Source of the DNA: Gammaproteobacteria bacterium UBA5338
GTDB lineage: Bacteria > Pseudomonadota > Gammaproteobacteria > Pseudomonadales > UBA5862
Direction: 5' to 3'
Assembly (NCBI GenBank): GCA_002408105.1
Contig: DHQM01000241.1
Coordinates: forward strand, 1-6,194
DNA: 6,194 nt
Shown here: positions 5,152 through 6,194 of the stretch, in pieces
Position numbering within the stretch: the first letter of the stretch is position 1
Layout of the letters: each line of letters opens with the position of its first letter
Notes under the pieces: model-generated
Database searches by the model: none
The model's input: only the letters and a program-made list of their open reading frames with translations
Told to the model about the DNA's origin: nothing
Translations under genes and position numbers: made by a program

Positions 5152-6194
5152 ATGGGGTTGTCCGAGCGCGCGGCAATCGTCGGCATCGGCGAGACCGAGT
5201 ACGTCAAGGGTTCGTCGCGCACTGAAATCGAGTTGATGCTGGATGCCGCCAACCGCGCAATTGCGGACGCTGGCCTCAAGCCGTCGCAAATCGATGGGGT
5301 GATTCCGCCACCCATCTACACACATGCCGAGGAGCTGGCTGCCAATCTGGGCATTCCCGACCTGCGGTTCGCAGCCACGGTGAACATGGGCGGGGCGAGC
5401 CCCACGGCTGCGGTTGGCCATGCGGCCTCGGCCATTGCAGCGGGTCTTGCCAGGCATGTCCTGATTCCGCTGGGGTGGAAAGGCTACACCGCCTTGCGCC
5501 CCAAGCCGGGGCAACCCCCGGGGCGCCCGGTTGGCCTGAACGTGCTGATGGCCACGATGCGTGACTTCTACCTCCCGTATGGAGTGACCGCTCCCGTTCA
5601 AATGTACGCCTGGTTGGCCACCCGCCATCAACAGCTGTACGCCACCCCGCCCGAGGCCACGGGCCACATCGCGCTGGCCGCGCGCAAACACGCCCAGTTC
5701 AACGAACGGGCATTGATGCGAGGACGGCCGCTTGACATGGATGAGTACCTGTCGGCGCGCTGGATCGCTGAACCCTTTCGGCTGTTTGATTGCTGCCTGG
5801 AAACCGACGGCGCCGCGGCTGTGGTGGTCAGCCGCATTGACGAAGCGCGCGACCTGCCGCATCGGCCGGTGGTGATTCAAGGAGCCGCCGAAGGACACCC
5901 CTACCCGGCGGACGACATCCCCTCGCGACCGGACCTGTTCCGCATTGGTCTCAGTTTCGCTGCCCCCCATGCTTTTGCCATGGCCGGTATTCGTCCCGAA
6001 GACGTCGACTTTCTGCAGGTGTACGACTGCTTCACCTACGTGGTCCTGCTGCAGCTGGAGGCCATGGGCTACTTTGAGCCCGGTGGCGCCTACGACTGGC
6101 TCAAGGATGGGCAAATCGAAATGGGTGGGCGCTATCCCCTGAACACCCACGGTGGCTTGCTCAGCCAGGCCCATGTCTGGGGCCTCAACCATGT
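5152..6194 (+). CDS. thiolase-fold protein of SCP-x/Ltp type (thiolase-like, possible retro-aldolase); 3' end outside window
   Basis: I translated this frame from the ATG at 5152 to the window edge: 347 complete codons with no stop. GGAA (5141-5144) lies 7 bases upstream. The protein opens with [15 protein letters not shown] and has [20 protein letters not shown], the usual N-terminus of acetyl-CoA acetyltransferase/lipid-transfer (SCP-x thiolase) proteins. Where thiolases have the nucleophilic Cys in a CxSG motif, this one reads [21 protein letters not shown], with Gly81 at that place. Later are [13 protein letters not shown] (215-227), VYDCFTY (290-296) in place of the thiolase NEAF-type motif, and [14 protein letters not shown] (328-341). 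These features are typical of the branch that includes the steroid side-chain retro-aldolase Ltp2, which works in complex with a DUF35 protein. Family members are usually about 380-400 residues, so roughly 40 residues should be missing at the right edge. Inference: it cleaves a C-C bond in a CoA-linked intermediate. A biosynthetic or lipid-transfer role cannot be excluded. Confidence 0.9.
   Translation, partial: MGLSERAAIVGIGETEYVKGSSRTEIELMLDAANRAIADAGLKPSQIDGVIPPPIYTHAEELAANLGIPDLRFAATVNMGGASPTAAVGHAASAIAAGLARHVLIPLGWKGYTALRPKPGQPPGRPVGLNVLMATMRDFYLPYGVTAPVQMYAWLATRHQQLYATPPEATGHIALAARKHAQFNERALMRGRPLDMDEYLSARWIAEPFRLFDCCLETDGAAAVVVSRIDEARDLPHRPVVIQGAAEGHPYPADDIPSRPDLFRIGLSFAAPHAFAMAGIRPEDVDFLQVYDCFTYVVLLQLEAMGYFEPGGAYDWLKDGQIEMGGRYPLNTHGGLLSQAHVWGLNH

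Noticed and set aside
5074..6192. Long open frame on the minus strand (372 codons) opposite the thiolase-like gene
   Set aside because: It is antisense to a frame with clear SCP-x/thiolase motifs and a good ribosome-binding site. Its own translation has no recognisable domain; long antisense frames are common in GC-rich DNA.
1..6194. Mobile elements, CRISPR arrays, tRNA or rRNA genes
   Set aside because: No regularly spaced repeats, transposase or integrase motifs, terminal inverted repeats, or tRNA/rRNA-like sequence were seen.

Overview
The window is GC-rich bacterial DNA with compact catabolic gene organisation. By eye, the codon use, the A-rich leaders before Shine-Dalgarno sites and the gene content suit a proteobacterium, perhaps a betaproteobacterium of the Burkholderiales. 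That placement is inference; no taxonomic marker is present.

Layout. (1) Positions 1-1572 (+) hold the C-terminal part of a FadB/FadJ-type multifunctional beta-oxidation protein, whose NAD-dependent 3-hydroxyacyl-CoA dehydrogenase domain is complete. (2) Positions 1573-2490 (-) encode an alpha/beta hydrolase; its stop codon directly abuts the stop of gene 1. (3) A 146-base divergent intergenic region separates it from an MFS carrier (2637-3977, +) of the monocarboxylate/oxalate-formate type. (4) A classical short-chain dehydrogenase/reductase (4024-4776, +) follows 46 bases later, probably in the same transcript. (5) A 375-base region (4777-5151) has no convincing protein gene but is rich in signals. 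(6) Positions 5152-6194 (+) begin a thiolase-fold protein that runs off the window. It lacks the thiolase nucleophilic cysteine and resembles the SCP-x/Ltp-type proteins that usually work with a DUF35 partner.

Together the genes look like part of a CoA-dependent pathway for degrading an organic acid. A carrier would take up the acid, the hydrolase would cleave an ester or C-C bond, the SDR and the hydroxyacyl-CoA dehydrogenase would oxidise hydroxyl groups, and the thiolase-like protein would carry out a chain-shortening (retro-aldol or thiolytic) step. The substrate cannot be read from the sequence; steroid, terpenoid or other branched or cyclic acids are possible.

The most interesting signal is in the 4777-5151 gap. 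On the minus strand, a sigma70-like promoter (CCGACA-17-TATACT) is followed about 100 bases later by a strong intrinsic terminator (7-bp all-GC stem and seven Us). Two further adjacent hairpins lie between them. No credible minus-strand protein gene explains these signals, so I propose a small RNA of about 129 nt. The thiolase-like gene also has an unusual A-rich leader with AAN repeats resembling Hfq-binding catabolite-control motifs.
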